Assembly: GCA_030248215.1 (NCBI GenBank) | Contig: JASANG010002509.1 | Location: forward strand, 124,001-188,000 | Direction: 5' to 3' | From: Enoplolaimus lenunculus | Taxonomy: Eukaryota; Nematoda; Enoplea; Enoplida; Thoracostomopsidae | Length of the DNA: 64,000 nt | Shown here: positions 1 through 11,835 of the stretch, piece after piece | Position numbering within the stretch: position 1 is the stretch's first letter | How the letters are laid out: every line of letters begins with the position of its first letter | Made by a program: the position numbers and the translations under genes | The notes under the pieces: model-generated | Database searches by the model: none | What the model was told of the DNA's origin: nothing | The model's input: the letters and a program-made list of their open reading frames with translations, nothing else

Positions 1-659
1 AGTTTTTTGGTTATATTTCAAACTAAACACCTTTGAAATTAGGGCGTAGTCGGCAGCGAAGATAACAAATTTGAGTTATCCAAAGTGTACGGTTATATTT
101 TAGTTTTACTAGTAAGCGTTTCGCATGTTCCATAAAATTTGTTACCTTCATAAGAACCGGTCACGCCGCAGGCGAATTGGGTTCAGGTGTGTAACTGCGG
201 TTCAGTGCTGGGTTACAACTGGCCCGGACTAAGGCATGTTTTCAGCGCCTCATTGTATAGGCACCGGAATTTTATTCCTTAAATCACAATCATTTGATCC
301 TATGCGGATGTAAAACCTTTCAGCCGTGGTTTAGTGGAAAATGTTTAAATAAAGTTGCACCGATTGCAAATTTGTCTGTTTTATAACATTTCATTTTAGA
401 TACCAGCATATTTCAAAAACTGCCTATTAAGTTCAGGAGCGTTTGCTAACATCGTTTTGGCCATTACTGACCGGTTCTATATAAACAGATACTGGTTATA
501 TCGTAAATTCATAGATTAAATATTTTAAAATTTTAGATATCAGCCATTTGTTTTTGGTGAGTACTCGAAACTGTATTTTAGTCTGTCCGATTTTATCGGT
601 CAATATTTTAGTCAACTTGTGTACGCGTTTCTTACACGCTTAAGTACGCTAAAGGGAAC
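1..659. other. No recognisable feature
   Basis: AT-rich sequence without a long frame or a repeat seen elsewhere. A TTTTAG...GTGAGT pair at 530-560 would bound only about 20 bp and is not counted. Confidence 0.5.
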
Positions 660-861
660 GAACGAACCAATGTAAAGAACAGGGGCGGAACAGTATTATA
701 AGCATGTTCGTAAGCCTAAGCCTAAGCCTTTGCGTAATAATAAGCATAGTCCCAAGCCTAAAGCCTAATCCTGAGCCATGCCAAAAAATTAGTCTAAAGC
801 TTCAGCTTACTCTATTGCTGTCCCACAGAATCACGTTCCGTCCCTGATCTTTACATGGGCC
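660..861 (+). mobile_element. TTAGGC-carrying TIR element, subfamily A
   Basis: The left end is a mutated GGCC-AATGTAAAGAACAG and the right end is GATCTTTACATGGGCC. The core is CCTAAG hexamers, then the conserved AGTCTAAAGCTT block. An 8-bp duplication AAGGGAAC flanks it (652-659, 862-869), with a small GAAC expansion at the left edge. Confidence 0.85.
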
Positions 862-1044
862 AAGGGAACGATACAACATCCTGGTTAGTTTGATTTGAAC
901 TGATAGCATGCGCCTCTCTTTATCTCGGTTATAAGAAAACCTAACAAGCATCTATTAAGACGGTAACTGGTGCATTAACTTATGAATACGGGTTAAATTG
1001 CGAGCAGTTTGAATTTTGATGATCTGATTTTGAGGCACTAGCAG

Positions 1045-1206
1045 ACCCGTTACCAGCTCACCTTGCTAGAGGGGTTAAACATTTTTCACGAAGGACATGC
1101 AAGGGTTTTTGATGACTTATACAAGCAAGGTTGAAAATTTTCTAAGGCGGGGGAAACAAAATTCCTCCGGAGGGGGTGATCCCCAGTCACCTCCCTCTGG
1201 CTACGG
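1045..1206. mobile_element. Family I element
   Basis: ACCCGTTACCAGCTCACCTT left, then a CAAGGGTTTTTGATGACTT middle and CCTCTGGCTACGGAC right, with ACCCGTAGCC-type inverted ends. About 160 bp. Confidence 0.7.
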
Positions 1207-1607
1207 ACAAGGGTAGCGGTACTTGACTATCTAAATGTTCAATGAAGAGATGAAACTATGATAGGGTAGTACCGCAAGAATGGTTTGGATTGTGTACAAG
1301 TGGGGCTTTTGAGTAAAATGTATAACAGAGCGACAGTGTCATATGAGTTACATCATCAAGCAAAAATTTTTACCAAAATTTGCCTTAGTACATTTCCAAA
1401 CATTTCTGTATTCTTTGAGATATTGTCTTTTTCCACTAGACGCAGGCGGCCAGTGGCTGTAGGTAAAAGTATTCCCCTCAACAACCGTGTCGTGATCAAA
1501 AATTTGCAGTTTATCTGAGGCTGACGCAACAAATTTTCTATTTTGATAGCTGAGAATTAATATTTCAGATATGTAACACGAGGTATAAAAATTAAGAACA
1601 TCGACAA

Positions 1608-1890
1608 TGGCTGGGTTTCTGAAATCGTTCGTAAGGACGACATAGAAACTTAAGTACGTGCTAAGCAATTACTTAACCATTTTGTTGTTGTTAAAATATT
1701 ATTTAAGTTAAGTAAATACTTAACTCACTGACAAAATTTGACGTATTACAGATTAGCAGCTCAGGCATATGAACCTTGGTCTGACTGAAATTGCAGAGTC
1801 ATGGCGCCTCCTTAATATAAACCAGAACTATTGCTTTTGCGTTCTGACAGTGGCTCACATTTGGCGTTTGCCTGTTTTTGTTCGAAAAGT
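1608..1890. mobile_element. Family J element, TACTTAAGTA-rich
   Basis: GGCTGGGTTTCTGAAATCG start, ACTTAAGTACG and TTAAGTAAATACTTAACTC arms, CACATTTGGCGTTTGCC near the end; the right outer part is missing. Confidence 0.65.
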
Positions 1891-1969
1891 TTACTATTAC
1901 ATTTAAACTGTTTTTAAAAATCATAGAATAAGATATGCTATGCGAAAAAATTTTTTTATTTCACTTACA

Positions 1970-2302
1970 TCTGTATATATTAAAGCTAGAGCGTCCCACA
2001 TACGTGTTTTGGGCAGCGTTTTATTTTTTGCGCATAAAACAACGTATAAGAACATAAAATCTATAGTTAATTTCAATATTTAAAAGTCACAGGAACAACG
2101 ACCAAAATACGTATGTGAAACGTTCCAGCTTTAATAATATGGACTATGCGAAAAGGATTTGTATTTGACTTGCATATAATTTATTTGCTCATATTAACAA
2201 CGTATAAGAACATAAAATCTATACTTCATTGTATATCTAAACTTCAGCTGCAACGATGCCCAAAATACGTATGTGAAGCGTTCCAGCTTTGATAATATAG
2301 AT
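1970..2302. mobile_element. Family R elements, TIR copy plus tandem partial copy
   Basis: TATTAAAGCTAGAGCGTCCC left and ACGTATGTGAAACGTTCCAG right form a TIR. A second copy follows at once (GGACTATGCGAAAAGG ... CGTATGTGAAGCGTTCCAGC). Both have CGTATAAGAACATAAAATC. A fragment recurs at 21545. Confidence 0.65.
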
Positions 2303-2639
2303 TTAAATTTTCCTACCTTTTTATGTTTTTTGGACCATATAAGGTCTTGTATCGACTGCACGCTGCTCTGTACGCTTTGAGCTAGTGAACAGTTTTAGTT
2401 TACTGCGGCATAGATTTTGCAATTTTATTACTCTTTTCTATCTAAATGTGTCGTTATTAGCAGATTCGTGCACAGATGATTATGCTATATAGCAGAACAA
2501 CGTATATCCTTTTAAACGCACCATATGTGGTAAAATTTTAACGATATCTTGAAATATTTTGACATATGCGGGACTATTTTAAGCTTGGCATGTTTCTGAC
2601 AACAATTATGCCTAAACCACCGTACTGAGTATTGTTGAC
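2303..2639. other. No recognisable feature
   Basis: AT-rich, no frame, no repeat match seen. Confidence 0.5.
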
Positions 2640-2647
2640 TTGGATTC

Positions 2648-2845
2648 ACAATTCGTCGCCCGACAACTTGTCTCGCCACCAGTGTCCTATAATCAATTAA
2701 CCAACCTAAGCATAAACCTAGGCATAATCCTAAGCCTAAGCATTAAAGTAAGCATAATGATAGACGACACCTTGTCGAGTCGCCGAAATTTCAGGTTACA
2801 AGTTGTCGGTCAACGAGTTGTCGGGCGACAAATTGTTGTGATACC
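2648..2845. mobile_element. Element L with GTCGCCCGACAA inverted ends
   Basis: CACAATTCGTCGCCCGACAA left and TTGTCGGGCGACAAATTGTT right form a TIR of about 20 bp. The middle has TAAGCATAAACCTAGG hexamers like those of A/B/C. Single copy here. Confidence 0.7.
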
Positions 2846-3307
2846 TGGTGGTTTTTATGTTTAAGTTTTGCAAACTGGGCATTTAAATTTTTCGATGACA
2901 ACATATCTGAACACCGTCTGGGTGTCGCTATATATACCGTGCGACGTCTTTACTCCACGTCCGTCGCCATGCGGCGACAGACGCGAGTAATTATCATATC
3001 ACACCGCAGGTGACGTGCGGTGAAGAGCGGCAACAAAAGTATACCGCCGCCTTTAGTAGTATGAGTAATCGCTAAACAACATAAAGGTCAATTACATGGC
3101 TTCAAAGCTATGCCAGTTCCAGCCATTCTGTTACAGAACTAATTAACCGCATTAGGGAATCCTGAAATTTTTGGAATGGTGAAGATATAGACGCTATTGC
3201 CTTTAAGAACCTGGAATTTTAACAAGCAGGGCCGAAGTGTGTGTGTCCAACACTGCTACTGCCGAATGTGATTTGGGAAAAAAGTTATACTTTGAGTAAA
3301 TTTCACC

Positions 3308-3815
3308 TCAGTACTACCAAGAGTGCATGATACAAGAATGTGCAACTCTTTGGGTTCCGCATGGTACAAAATGTACCACCGGGCGTTATGTTTTTGGCCG
3401 ACCCCCTCTTTGTTTAGAGATGTACCCAGTTGCATACTCTTGTTAGTATGCATCATACACTCTTTGTACTACCAAGCGTTGATGGTCACGGACAACAGTA
3501 TGCAACTGATTTCCCGAGGAACAAAAGGTACCACCACGGGTTGCATTTTTGCTGTACCCCCCTTTATTTAGAGGGTGTGTCAAAATCTCATGATGAAATA
3601 TTTTGTAGTTTTTAGGCTACATACGGACCACTTTTTGGCACAAAATACTGTGTATTACTTTAGCTTTGTGCAAATTTCAACCCCCCCTTCTAAATAAGGG
3701 GGGGGGGGCTGGGTTCAAAACGCAACGTGCGCTGATTACATTGTTTTGTACACAGAATGTACCCAGTTGCACACTCTTGTTATGTTATATATCAGCCACT
3801 CTTGGTACAAAAATC
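3308..3815. mobile_element. Family M elements, two partial copies
   Basis: AAGAGTGCATGATACAAG, GCATGGTACAAAATGTACC and GTACCCAGTTGCATACTC (3308-3475), then a second copy with ACCACCACGGG and CAGAATGTACCCAGTTGCAC to 3815 and an unrelated stretch inside. Runs of C and G occur at 3672-3708. Confidence 0.6.
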
Positions 3816-4224
3816 AAAGGTTTATTTTGTAAATCAATACTTGCGACTTTGTTATTTTTTAATATAGCAGGCAGACAGAATTTTGATATATTGCAATTTA
3901 ATGAAATTGAGTTTGATGTACCTTGTGTAATACACATCTCTCCTTGATGGGCCAACGGTAAAAATACCGATTTATAGTGCATTTTTCGAGCTGGACACTT
4001 GAAAAATTGCTTGAACGATAAATATTTTAGATATTTGAATTTGCTGAACAAATTTTCAGCTTACGTTTGAGGTGAAATTTTCAACGCGACAGAAATACCA
4101 ATTTTTGACCTATCGTTGTTCCCATATGAGGCGACCAATTCCGCCTAGTCCCACCCCGTCCCTTGGCGAATAAGGACGCTCTCTCTCAACTTCCATCTCT
4201 GGGTCACAGCTGCGCGCTAGCCGC

Positions 4225-4321
4225 ACACTGCACAAAATGCTGAATCAAATTGACTCTCTCCGAAATACGCTTTTCCTGACTATACAAACTGAATCAATTT
4301 GACTCACCATTTTTTGCAGTG
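4225..4321. mobile_element. Family E foldback element, deletion derivative
   Basis: CACTGCACAAAATGCTGA...CACCATTTTTTGCAGTG with only about 97 bp; the long palindromic arms are shortened. Confidence 0.75.
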
Positions 4322-4518
4322 AAGGTACACGAAGTTTGGATTTTGGAGTACCCGCTAGTAAAGAATTTCAAAATGAGGGTAAAAAATTGCTAACTTTTAT
4401 TAATGTAAAACTTTCATAAAAGTGTTTCAAAGTATATAGCTGGTATCCCTCACAAATAAAACAGGTGTGCTAGAACTTTGGTTATGGAAAGGATGCCTTA
4501 CCGAAGTTGTAACCTTTG

Positions 4519-4735
4519 CCCGTATTCTCAAATGCATATAGCACCTATCACCAGTTAATAATAGGTCCTCAAACTAACGAACAGCTGCAATTGCATATGT
4601 CAAAATTTGTACAAAAGTAGAGTAAATCGTATGCAATAAATATGCTGAATTTCAAACCTCACGACTCCCTGGTTCGAAAGTTGGAAGACCTATCACCAAC
4701 TGGTAATAGGTGCTACACACATTTGAGAATACGGG
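4519..4735. mobile_element. Family G TIR element
   Basis: CCCGTATTCTCAAATGC left and CATTTGAGAATACGGG right are inverted copies, followed inward by TAGCACCTATCACC-type sequence on both arms. About 217 bp. Confidence 0.83.
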
Positions 4736-5609
4736 TTCTTGACCTAGTTTCTTATTAGGCAACCATCTAATTCATTCCAATGTCGTTGATGCACGCGCGT
4801 ATACTTGTTCACAAACATGTCAAAAGAAATGTTTGCAGCACCTCTTAACTACAGCGACTTTATTGACAAGAATGTTTTGATTCATTGATCACCCATCGGC
4901 AAACAGCCTAGTTTTATCGGTGATAGGTGAAATGTGCAAAATTATCCAGTGTTAATATAGTTTTTATTTAATATTGGTTTGTTTTGAAAGTTACTAATAA
5001 AGCGGTTTTCTACGTCAATCGAGCGACTAACATCAAACCACTGTAAAATTACACAATTGTATAGAACGCTGAAGAAAAAATAATGGCGGGTAAAGATTGG
5101 TAACGGGAACGCAATTTTTCCGCGGGTAAAAGCGGGTAATAGCTAAAGAAATTTAACACGGGTATACTCTTAGGTAAAAAAATAAAATTTCCTCGTTTAA
5201 AGCGGAGCGAGAGTAAAAATTTTTTAAACCCACTTACACCTCGGAGGTACACGACATATAACGCCTACAAACAAATTGCTGTCTAACTAACAGAATATTC
5301 TAAAATTAAGCTGGTTATGATTATGTAATATATTTCCACTGATGCAAATAAGTGACACGAATTTCTCTAGGCTTACATTCAATCTGGCTCATACTGATGG
5401 TTTATGTCAGAATTTCAAATAGAGGTACTTACCCGTGATAATCTATTACAAGAAATTTGTATTGCATTCTGCGAATATTATCTTTGATAACTTCTTTTAA
5501 GTTGATACTACTTTGTTATCGCACTATAGCTTAGTTTTCGTGCTTGGTACATTACAAATTCTTTGAAGCAAAGATTTTGTATATAACCTGGTTTCACCAG
5601 CATGCACAT
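4736..5609. other. Mostly unassigned; one repeat shared with 16500-16690
   Basis: TTGATCACCCATCGGCAAAC (about 4885-4905) recurs inverted near 16540. The stretch 5040-5250 has GCGGGTAAA-type motifs, not placed in a family. Confidence 0.4.
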
Positions 5610-6000
5610 CTGTTGTGACCCGAAGAACAGGGGGTCCCCATTTTCACTCCCAATCAATATGAGTCCGTATCCCTAATAAGAGTCCGGAAGCGGATAGAGT
5701 CCCTAAACCCTAATTAGAGTCGATAAACGTCAATTAATTGCTGAGTTCGAAACTTTAAAGCGTACGTAAGGTTTGAAAGTACATTCCTAAGTAAAATCTT
5801 GCATTATCGCTTAAACTATTGACACAAGACAAATAAACGTTTACTTCAACGGATAGTTGCAATACCGAATATATCGGTGACGAAACGCCGCGGAGGCTGG
5901 GTAAAAATAAATAACAGTCTGTAAGCGAATAACAAAGGGGGGGGCACTCTGGAGAGGCCAAATAAATATCAGTCTCGGCTATTATTCGGGTCACTACAGT
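5610..6000. mobile_element. Family D element (TA-flanked MITE)
   Basis: TTGTGACCCGAAGAACAG at the left and TTATTCGGGTCACTACAG at the right with the shared D interior (GAGTCC repeats, then AAACGTTTACTTCAACGGAT). Flanking TA on the right suggests Tc1/mariner-type insertion. Confidence 0.8.
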
Positions 6001-6077
6001 ATAATATCCAGAGATCCATTAAGCTTGACTAACAATCTAACCTCTCACAGCTTACATCGATTGATTGCTTGTTACAG

Positions 6078-6210
6078 AGGCTGCTTCGCAACGCTTTTTG
6101 TGGCAAAAAAGGTGAAAATTGTTTCGAATACAAAACCCAATATTTTTGTATTGAAAATAGTCGATGCAAGGAAATTACGTTGCAGTTTGGAAGTGGCGGT
6201 TTTGGGAAAA
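6078..6210 (+). CDS. Possible internal exon, cysteine-rich (uncertain)
   Basis: A good acceptor (TTGTTACAG) and a good donor (GTAAGC) bound 133 nt. In the frame starting at 6078 it reads 44 codons without a stop, with cysteines in a C-x5-C-x8-C-x5-C pattern like small extracellular modules. The next frame is also open and would join in phase to a stretch at 6338 after TTGTTAAG, so the correct frame is unsettled. I found no partner exon fitting the cysteine-rich frame. This may be a real exon of a secreted or extracellular protein, or a gene fragment. Confidence 0.3.
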
Positions 6211-6694
6211 GTAAGCGGCGACTTTGACGCAATTAAGCATAGTTTTAAGCCAAATTTAGACAGTAATCAAAAAACTAGCGTAGGTAAGAAGTTGAGTTTC
6301 ACAGTAAGCCTTCAATTGTGATTACTTTGTTGTTAAGGGCCGCTGCTTGAGTCTACGAGCCCCCCTCTCCCCGAAATGCGGTAAACGAGGCCACGTCATC
6401 AACCTTAAAATGACGTTAAAATACGTCATAGAATGTCAAAATAGAAATTTCCGCAAATTAAGCTGGTTCTCGCTACAGTTTTTGATTAAAATTTATTCAA
6501 GATATAATTGTGCTGCCTTGAATGGGGTAATAAAATTAAAAAGATTAATTTAAATAACTTACACTTGCAAGGGGAGTAATAAATCGACATTTTTTAAAGT
6601 CGAACGCCGTTTTTACATTTATGTGCTAATAAAGTTTCGAAACGGCAAAAATTGCGGTGGGGTAGATGTGAGAATCGTTTTCGGTTGAATAAAG

Positions 6695-6896
6695 GGCCAA
6701 TGTAAATAAATAGGGCCGAAACAGAATTATAAGCATATTCCTAACCCTAAGCCAAAGCCTAAGCGTAAGAATTGAGCATATTCCTAAGCATAAGCCTTAA
6801 AGCCTAAGCCAAGCAAAAAACAATTAGTCTAAAGCTTAAGCTTACACTATTGTAGTCCCACAGAAAAACGTTGCGCCCCTGATCTTTACATGGGCC
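6695..6896 (+). mobile_element. TTAGGC-carrying TIR element, subfamily A
   Basis: It has intact GGCC-AATGT and ACATG-GGCC ends and a perfect 8-bp duplication, GAATAAAG. The core is CCTAAG hexamers. This copy defines the element boundary and duplication length well. Confidence 0.92.
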
Positions 6897-6949
6897 GAAT
6901 AAAGTTTGTTCAGATATAATTGTGCGGAATTAAATTAGGTAAATTATTA

Positions 6950-7144
6950 CTCACGTATATCATTAGCGAGATCAGTAACTAAAATAATAATTATACTCGC
7001 GGTAACTTTACCAAGTATTCGTTTCAAAGGTTCTATGCTCTCAAGACCTGGGTCCATCGAGTTTTGTAATGCTGATAATTTAGCTAAAAATCGTTGTTTG
7101 AAATCAAAACCACGTTTTGATGGCCCAGTGTTACTTTTCAAGGC
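6950..7144 (-). CDS. Possible exon or gene fragment with a hydrophobic helix (uncertain)
   Basis: On the - strand an open stretch of about 60 codons reads like protein: a polar part with SKRGFDF, then a helix ASIIIILVTDLANDI. It ends at a donor-like GTGAGT near 6950. The 5' side meets the edge of an O-family repeat at about 7145, with only a weak AAAAG acceptor. It may be an exon cut off by that insertion or a relic. I do not recognise the family. Confidence 0.25.
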
Positions 7145-7545
7145 CCAACGGGCACGATTCTACCGGAATTCCTGCTCCATTCAGAATTCCTGAAAAAATT
7201 TAATTCCTGTTCCTGTTCCTGTTCTTGCAATGAAATATGCAGCAACGGAATTTTTTTACGGTTTTGCGGCCAATTATGCTTTTAATCATTTATACATTAC
7301 AAACTTTGTTTCTAAAAAATTGTTATTTCGACATGAGCGTTGTTCAAAGTACTTCAATTTACCTACGCGTATTTTAAAGCCTAAGCCTAAATGCAAGCAA
7401 AATAAAAGTTTAAAGATTACACCTGTTTTTTGCAGTCGGGCAAACACTGCTCGTTTATTCAGCTTATTTTGTGGGTCAAACTTTTTAAGTAGCCATAATA
7501 GGGCCCACATATTTATAGAGGGTTTTGACCCTGTTCTCAAAGGTT
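7145..7545. repeat. Family O repeat (GGAATTCC/TTCCTGTTCC type)
   Basis: Starts CCAACGGG then CCGGAATTCCTG; four TTCCTG units; then TTGTTATTTCGACATGAGCG shared with copies at 20700 and 46900. Confidence 0.65.
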
Positions 7546-7599
7546 TAAATTTTTATTCTTGCAGAGGTTTACAGGTCCAACAATAATGTTCGCGTATGA

Positions 7600-7993
7600 T
7601 TTATATGTTTTAATTGTCCATTACAAACAAAAACAACACTATTTTAAGAATTGCAATACGGCTTTCAAATTGCGCCATCAAAACTATTAAAAACATGGTA
7701 ATCTTGATCCGTTTTGTTGAACCATTTCAGGTAATTAGAATATCATCATAAAATTGCTTATGAAGGTTAACACTGTTAACAAAGATCGTTTATTTTCAAA
7801 TTTAGCTGATTGTTTGTTTTGCACATCGCAACGAGAGAATTTACGTTTATTAACGTTCAATTCAAGCTGAAAATCACCATTTTGACATCGTTAAAACAGG
7901 GTAAAAAAATTCGATCCTGAAACAAAACAACACTTAGTGGTTGAGGTGATAATATAAAAATTGCTGTCATAAAAATTACATGCTCGAAAAAGG
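7600..7993. other. No recognisable feature
   Basis: AT-rich intergenic sequence; nothing supported. Confidence 0.45.
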
Positions 7994-8353
7994 TATTTGA
8001 ATATGTCGTATGTCAATTTGCTATTCAGACCAATTACTGTTAATTGGCTTAGACCAGTCTAGTATTGTGATTACATAGCAATTTTGTTGTAAAATATTCC
8101 AATATTTTTGTACGTAATATCATCAAATTTTTCTCACAAGCAATGCCTAAATTAAAGAATATTGACTCAGCTAATTTAGTCATATAGCAATTTAAACATT
8201 TTTCAAGATACAAGCAGTACCCCAATCTGATTGGTTGTTTAGTCTATGGCCTGATCCTATAATTAAATCTATTTAGGTAAAATCAGTTTAGCAGCAGTTG
8301 AGCCTAGGCTAAACTGGTATTAGAATATCAAAATTAGACCAGTTTGACCTACG
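7994..8353. mobile_element. Family N TIR element, diverged
   Basis: AATATGTCGTATGTCAATTT left and CCAGTTTGACCTACGGTATA right; TAGCAATTT and AGGCTAAACTG motifs inside. Confidence 0.65.
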
Positions 8354-8850
8354 GTATATACTCAAAAATCCATGAAAGTTCAGTGAATTAGAAATGATTT
8401 GTTCACAAAGAAGCAAATTATTTTGAAAAGTTTTGGGTCATATTTTCGTTGAATACCCTGCAAGCATAAAGATTAGCATTAATATTTTTCGAATCAGAAA
8501 AATTTTAAACGTTCAAATCAGCTTAGCATAAATGTGGTTGTGCAAACTAAAGAAATTGTAATTTTATAGCTTGCAGCAGTTGAAAAGATATTTTTGTGGC
8601 TTGTAAGCTTTGTCAGCCATTAGAGAGTTAATTTTAGAATTTTCTAATTTTAGCAAACAATTTTCCAAAATACTGCTGTTTTATATTTTCAGGGAAAAAT
8701 TCTTTCACTGTTCGTTTAGTCGGTTTAAGAATCAAAATCAGCAGCATCGTCCCAACAAGCAATAAGGTGATGGGTGCTACAGTTTTCCTTCGAACTGCTA
8801 AAGCGTTTCACATTTGGAATTTTTGAAACGTGTGGTTTTCCGACGGTAAA
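8354..8850. other. Mostly unassigned; possible short exon at 8692
   Basis: TTTTCAG at 8685-8691 precedes a frame of about 42 codons ending at a stop near 8825. The opposite strand is also partly open, so it is not called. Confidence 0.3.
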
Positions 8851-8851
8851 G

Positions 8852-8912
8852 TCTTAATAATAATAATATTAATAATAATAATAACAAACAACAACAATAA
8901 TTATAATAATAC
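8852..8912. repeat. (TAA)n/(CAA)n microsatellite
   Basis: Runs of TAATAATAAT with interspersed CAACAA. Confidence 0.85.
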
Positions 8913-8956
8913 TTGCAGAACTGTCCTGGTGAATTATGAGCGGCGGCAGAAATATG

Positions 8957-9256
8957 TGTATGTCGTAGGCCAATGTGCTATTCAGACCAATTATCAATTG
9001 GCCTAAGCCAGTCTGCTATTGTGAGCAAATAGCTGATTGGCGTAGGCGAAATAGCGATTATAAAATGTAGCAAAGCAACAGTGAAACTAACGCTGATTGG
9101 TTAACGGTATTGCGTCTGTCGAAATAATCAAATCTGATTGTTATATAAGTTTAATTGCAGTTTAGCCTAGGCGAAACTGCTATTACGCAACATAGCAGAT
9201 TGGCCCAGGCTGATTATTAATTAGCCTGAATAGCATATTGGCCTACGACATATATA
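8957..9256. mobile_element. Family N TIR element
   Basis: TATGTCGTAGGCCAATGTGC left and GCATATTGGCCTACGACATA right are inverted repeats of about 20 bp. Interior carries GTTTAGCCTAGGCGAAACTG. Confidence 0.82.
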
Positions 9257-10475
9257 TGGTGCAGTTGCATTCCAGTACGCTTCATAACAAACATTGTACA
9301 GTAACATTCTGACGCGTGCTCATGGTCATCCGCAGGATAAACGCAAATTATTCTTAATTAACATCAACATAGTAATCGTTCTAATCCCAACTAATTAACA
9401 ATTAATTAATTGTGCAAGGCTTGATTTAGCCTATGGCGTAAATAATCGTATCTTATTAATCCTTTTACATCTTGCTGATATCTCGTTGCTGTCAAATAAG
9501 ACCGTTTTTGACGAGGCAAAATTGTTTTCGGTCGAATCAAATTATTTTACTGTTGTTGACAAAAATTCAATTTTTAGTTTATATTCAGAAACGTGTTTTT
9601 TCCACTGCTTCTGTGTCATCTTATTTGAATCGACCAGTAATCATAAGGTTATCCAATTTATCCTGTGGAGCGTTAACCGGGACACGACTGCCTGACAGTA
9701 AAAATCCGCTCTCTGGAGTTGTGATATAAACCGGTCCTCTGATGACTATTTAGACAAACTAACATCACGAGAGATTTGCTATTTTGTTGAATGGCCCTAA
9801 TTCCAACCGGTCTACCGGATGTGTGCCCGGTAAGCCAGACAGCCACCCGTTCCGTCATGTCTAAAAGAACTCTGTATACCCATTTAATTCGGTGTGACAG
9901 TTTAATTTCTTTCTTAAGTATAATTCGGTTCACTATTGGGTAGCTTTTTAAATATATATACATACATACATATATATGTATATATATAGATATGGTAACC
10001 ATTAGTAGCGCATAGCATTGCATATGAAAGCTTAGCATTGGTGATGCAGTCTTTAGGTTGTGTTTATGGTTCAAGAAGGATAATTGGACAAAATGTACAT
10101 TTTTGACCAATAACTTAATTGGGAATAATTTCAATACAAAAAAAGAAGTATATTTCGCTATATTTGTAAATTAAATTAAATGCATTCAGTTTGCCAAGCA
10201 ATTTTTTTGGTCACCTAAAGTGTATAGCGAGTGAAAATTAAGAAATTTGCAGCTGCAAGCAACCAGTTTGATAATAATTTTATCACCCTGTTTATTCCAG
10301 TGGCATCTTAGGGGACTAAAATGAGACGTCGATAACAAATTCATGTCATAGAGTTTCAATTTTTTAGTTTTTACAATAAATTACATATTCCTGAACAAAA
10401 AAGGTTTGGAAATAACCTGTTGTAGCAACCAAAGGTTTCTGCGAGATAAAAAGCTGACAACTTCTTATATGCTAT
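9257..10475. other. Unassigned; 9600-9910 has protein-like frames on both strands
   Basis: Between 9600 and 9910 base composition is more even and frames with balanced residues occur on both strands, none with clear splice borders except a donor-like CCCG-GTAAGC at 9809. Unknown repeat or gene relic. Confidence 0.3.
9950..9992. repeat. (TATATACA)n microsatellite
   Basis: TATATATACATACATACATA and TATATATGTATATATATAG. Confidence 0.8.
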
Positions 10476-10688
10476 GACCCATGTAAAGATCAGGGTCGGA
10501 ACGTTTTTTTGTGGGACTGCAATAGAGTAAGCTTAAGCTTTAGATTAATTTTTTGTTTGACTTAGGCTTAGGAATTTGCTCATTCTTTCGCTTAGGCTTA
10601 GGGTTAGGAATATGCTCATTCTTACGCTTAGCCTTAGGCTTAGGAATATGCTTATAATACTGTTCAGCCGCTGTTCTTTACATTGGCC
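10476..10688 (-). mobile_element. TTAGGC-carrying TIR element, subfamily A
   Basis: Ends GACCCATGTAAAGATCAG and TTCTTTACATTGGCC, 8-bp duplication TATGCTAT on both sides, TTAGGC-type core. Confidence 0.9.
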
Positions 10689-10696
10689 TATGCTAT

Positions 10697-11506
10697 GAAC
10701 GCGTAGTGAATTATAATTCAAGATATCTGATTCCAGTACCACCCTTTTTTAATTAACCTAAGTGTTGTTAACTGTTTTTCATATAAAATCCAAGAAATAT
10801 AGATTACTAGTCTAATTGTTAGTTAAACCATATTTATCTTTAGAATATTCTAAAAATCAATACAAATATTATTGATTTGCATAGAAATAAAGCACATTTT
10901 GTGCCTTGGTCAAAAAGATTACAATTATACAAATAACTTTTGTCATTGTAGAAATTCGGCTAAATTTAGTTGTTATGCTGCTGCTTAGACAAATCAAACG
11001 TTCGATAAGCTTTATATTCACTCTTTAGCTTCTATTTTAATTTCGGTATTTAGCCTGTTTTGGCTTATTAACTGTTCTATTCAGACTGACAAAGATATTA
11101 AAGATAGGGCGTGTATATAATTAAGTCTAAGTTAGTAACAGTATTATAAAAGTACAGAATTTACGAAACTTTTGCGAGATAATTGTTTGTGTTTTTGAAT
11201 GCTGAATTAGCTTCGACGTTTCTGTTGGCGACAGAAATTTTCTCTAAATAAGTTTCTATGTGCAAATAATGGTTAACCCGGTAATAACGTGAACCGTGCA
11301 TTTTGTCTGTCAAATACGAAGTTAAATTTTTTGGAAATTCTTAACACTTCAGCCCAAGCAAAAATATTTCGATTATACCATATGGTTGACACATATTTCC
11401 AACTGAAGCTAAGGTTTATATTTCATGGAAAACAGAACAGAAAACAACCAAGCCTGTTTATTTGAATTTATATATCGCTGCAAAAAATTTGTAATAATTT
11501 TAGAAT
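10697..11506. other. No recognisable feature
   Basis: AT-rich, no frame or repeat recognised. Confidence 0.5.
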
Positions 11507-11835
11507 TCGAAACGCAATCAAGAGTGCATAATACATGAGTGTGAAACTTTTTGTGTTCCGCATGGTACAAAATGTACCACCGGGCGTTGCGGTTTTGGCT
11601 GACTTCGCCTTTGTTTAGAGGGAAGTCGCTGTCACATGCAGCAACCCTAATTAAATTAAAAAATTTGTTGCCGGATAAATAAAGTTTCATGGTTCGGATA
11701 GGTTGTACCCCCCTCTGCATAGAGGGAGGGTAGGCCAAAACCGCAACACGTGCCGGATACATGCTTTTGTACACAGAATTCACCCAGTTGCATACTCTTG
11801 TTGCAGTACCTATGCATCATTCACTCTTGGTTCAA
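11507..11835. mobile_element. Family M TIR element
   Basis: CAAGAGTGCATAATACATGA left and CAGTTGCATACTCTTG then ATTCACTCTTGG right; inner arms GTACCACCGGGCGTTGCGG and CCGCAACACGTGCCGG. Confidence 0.72.

Noticed and set aside
8692-8825. Possible terminal exon after TTTTCAG
   Set aside because: Both strands are similarly open, no upstream partner exon was found.
9673-10134. 153-residue frame on the - strand
   Set aside because: Half runs through a TATACA microsatellite and no domain is recognisable; kept only as an unassigned region.
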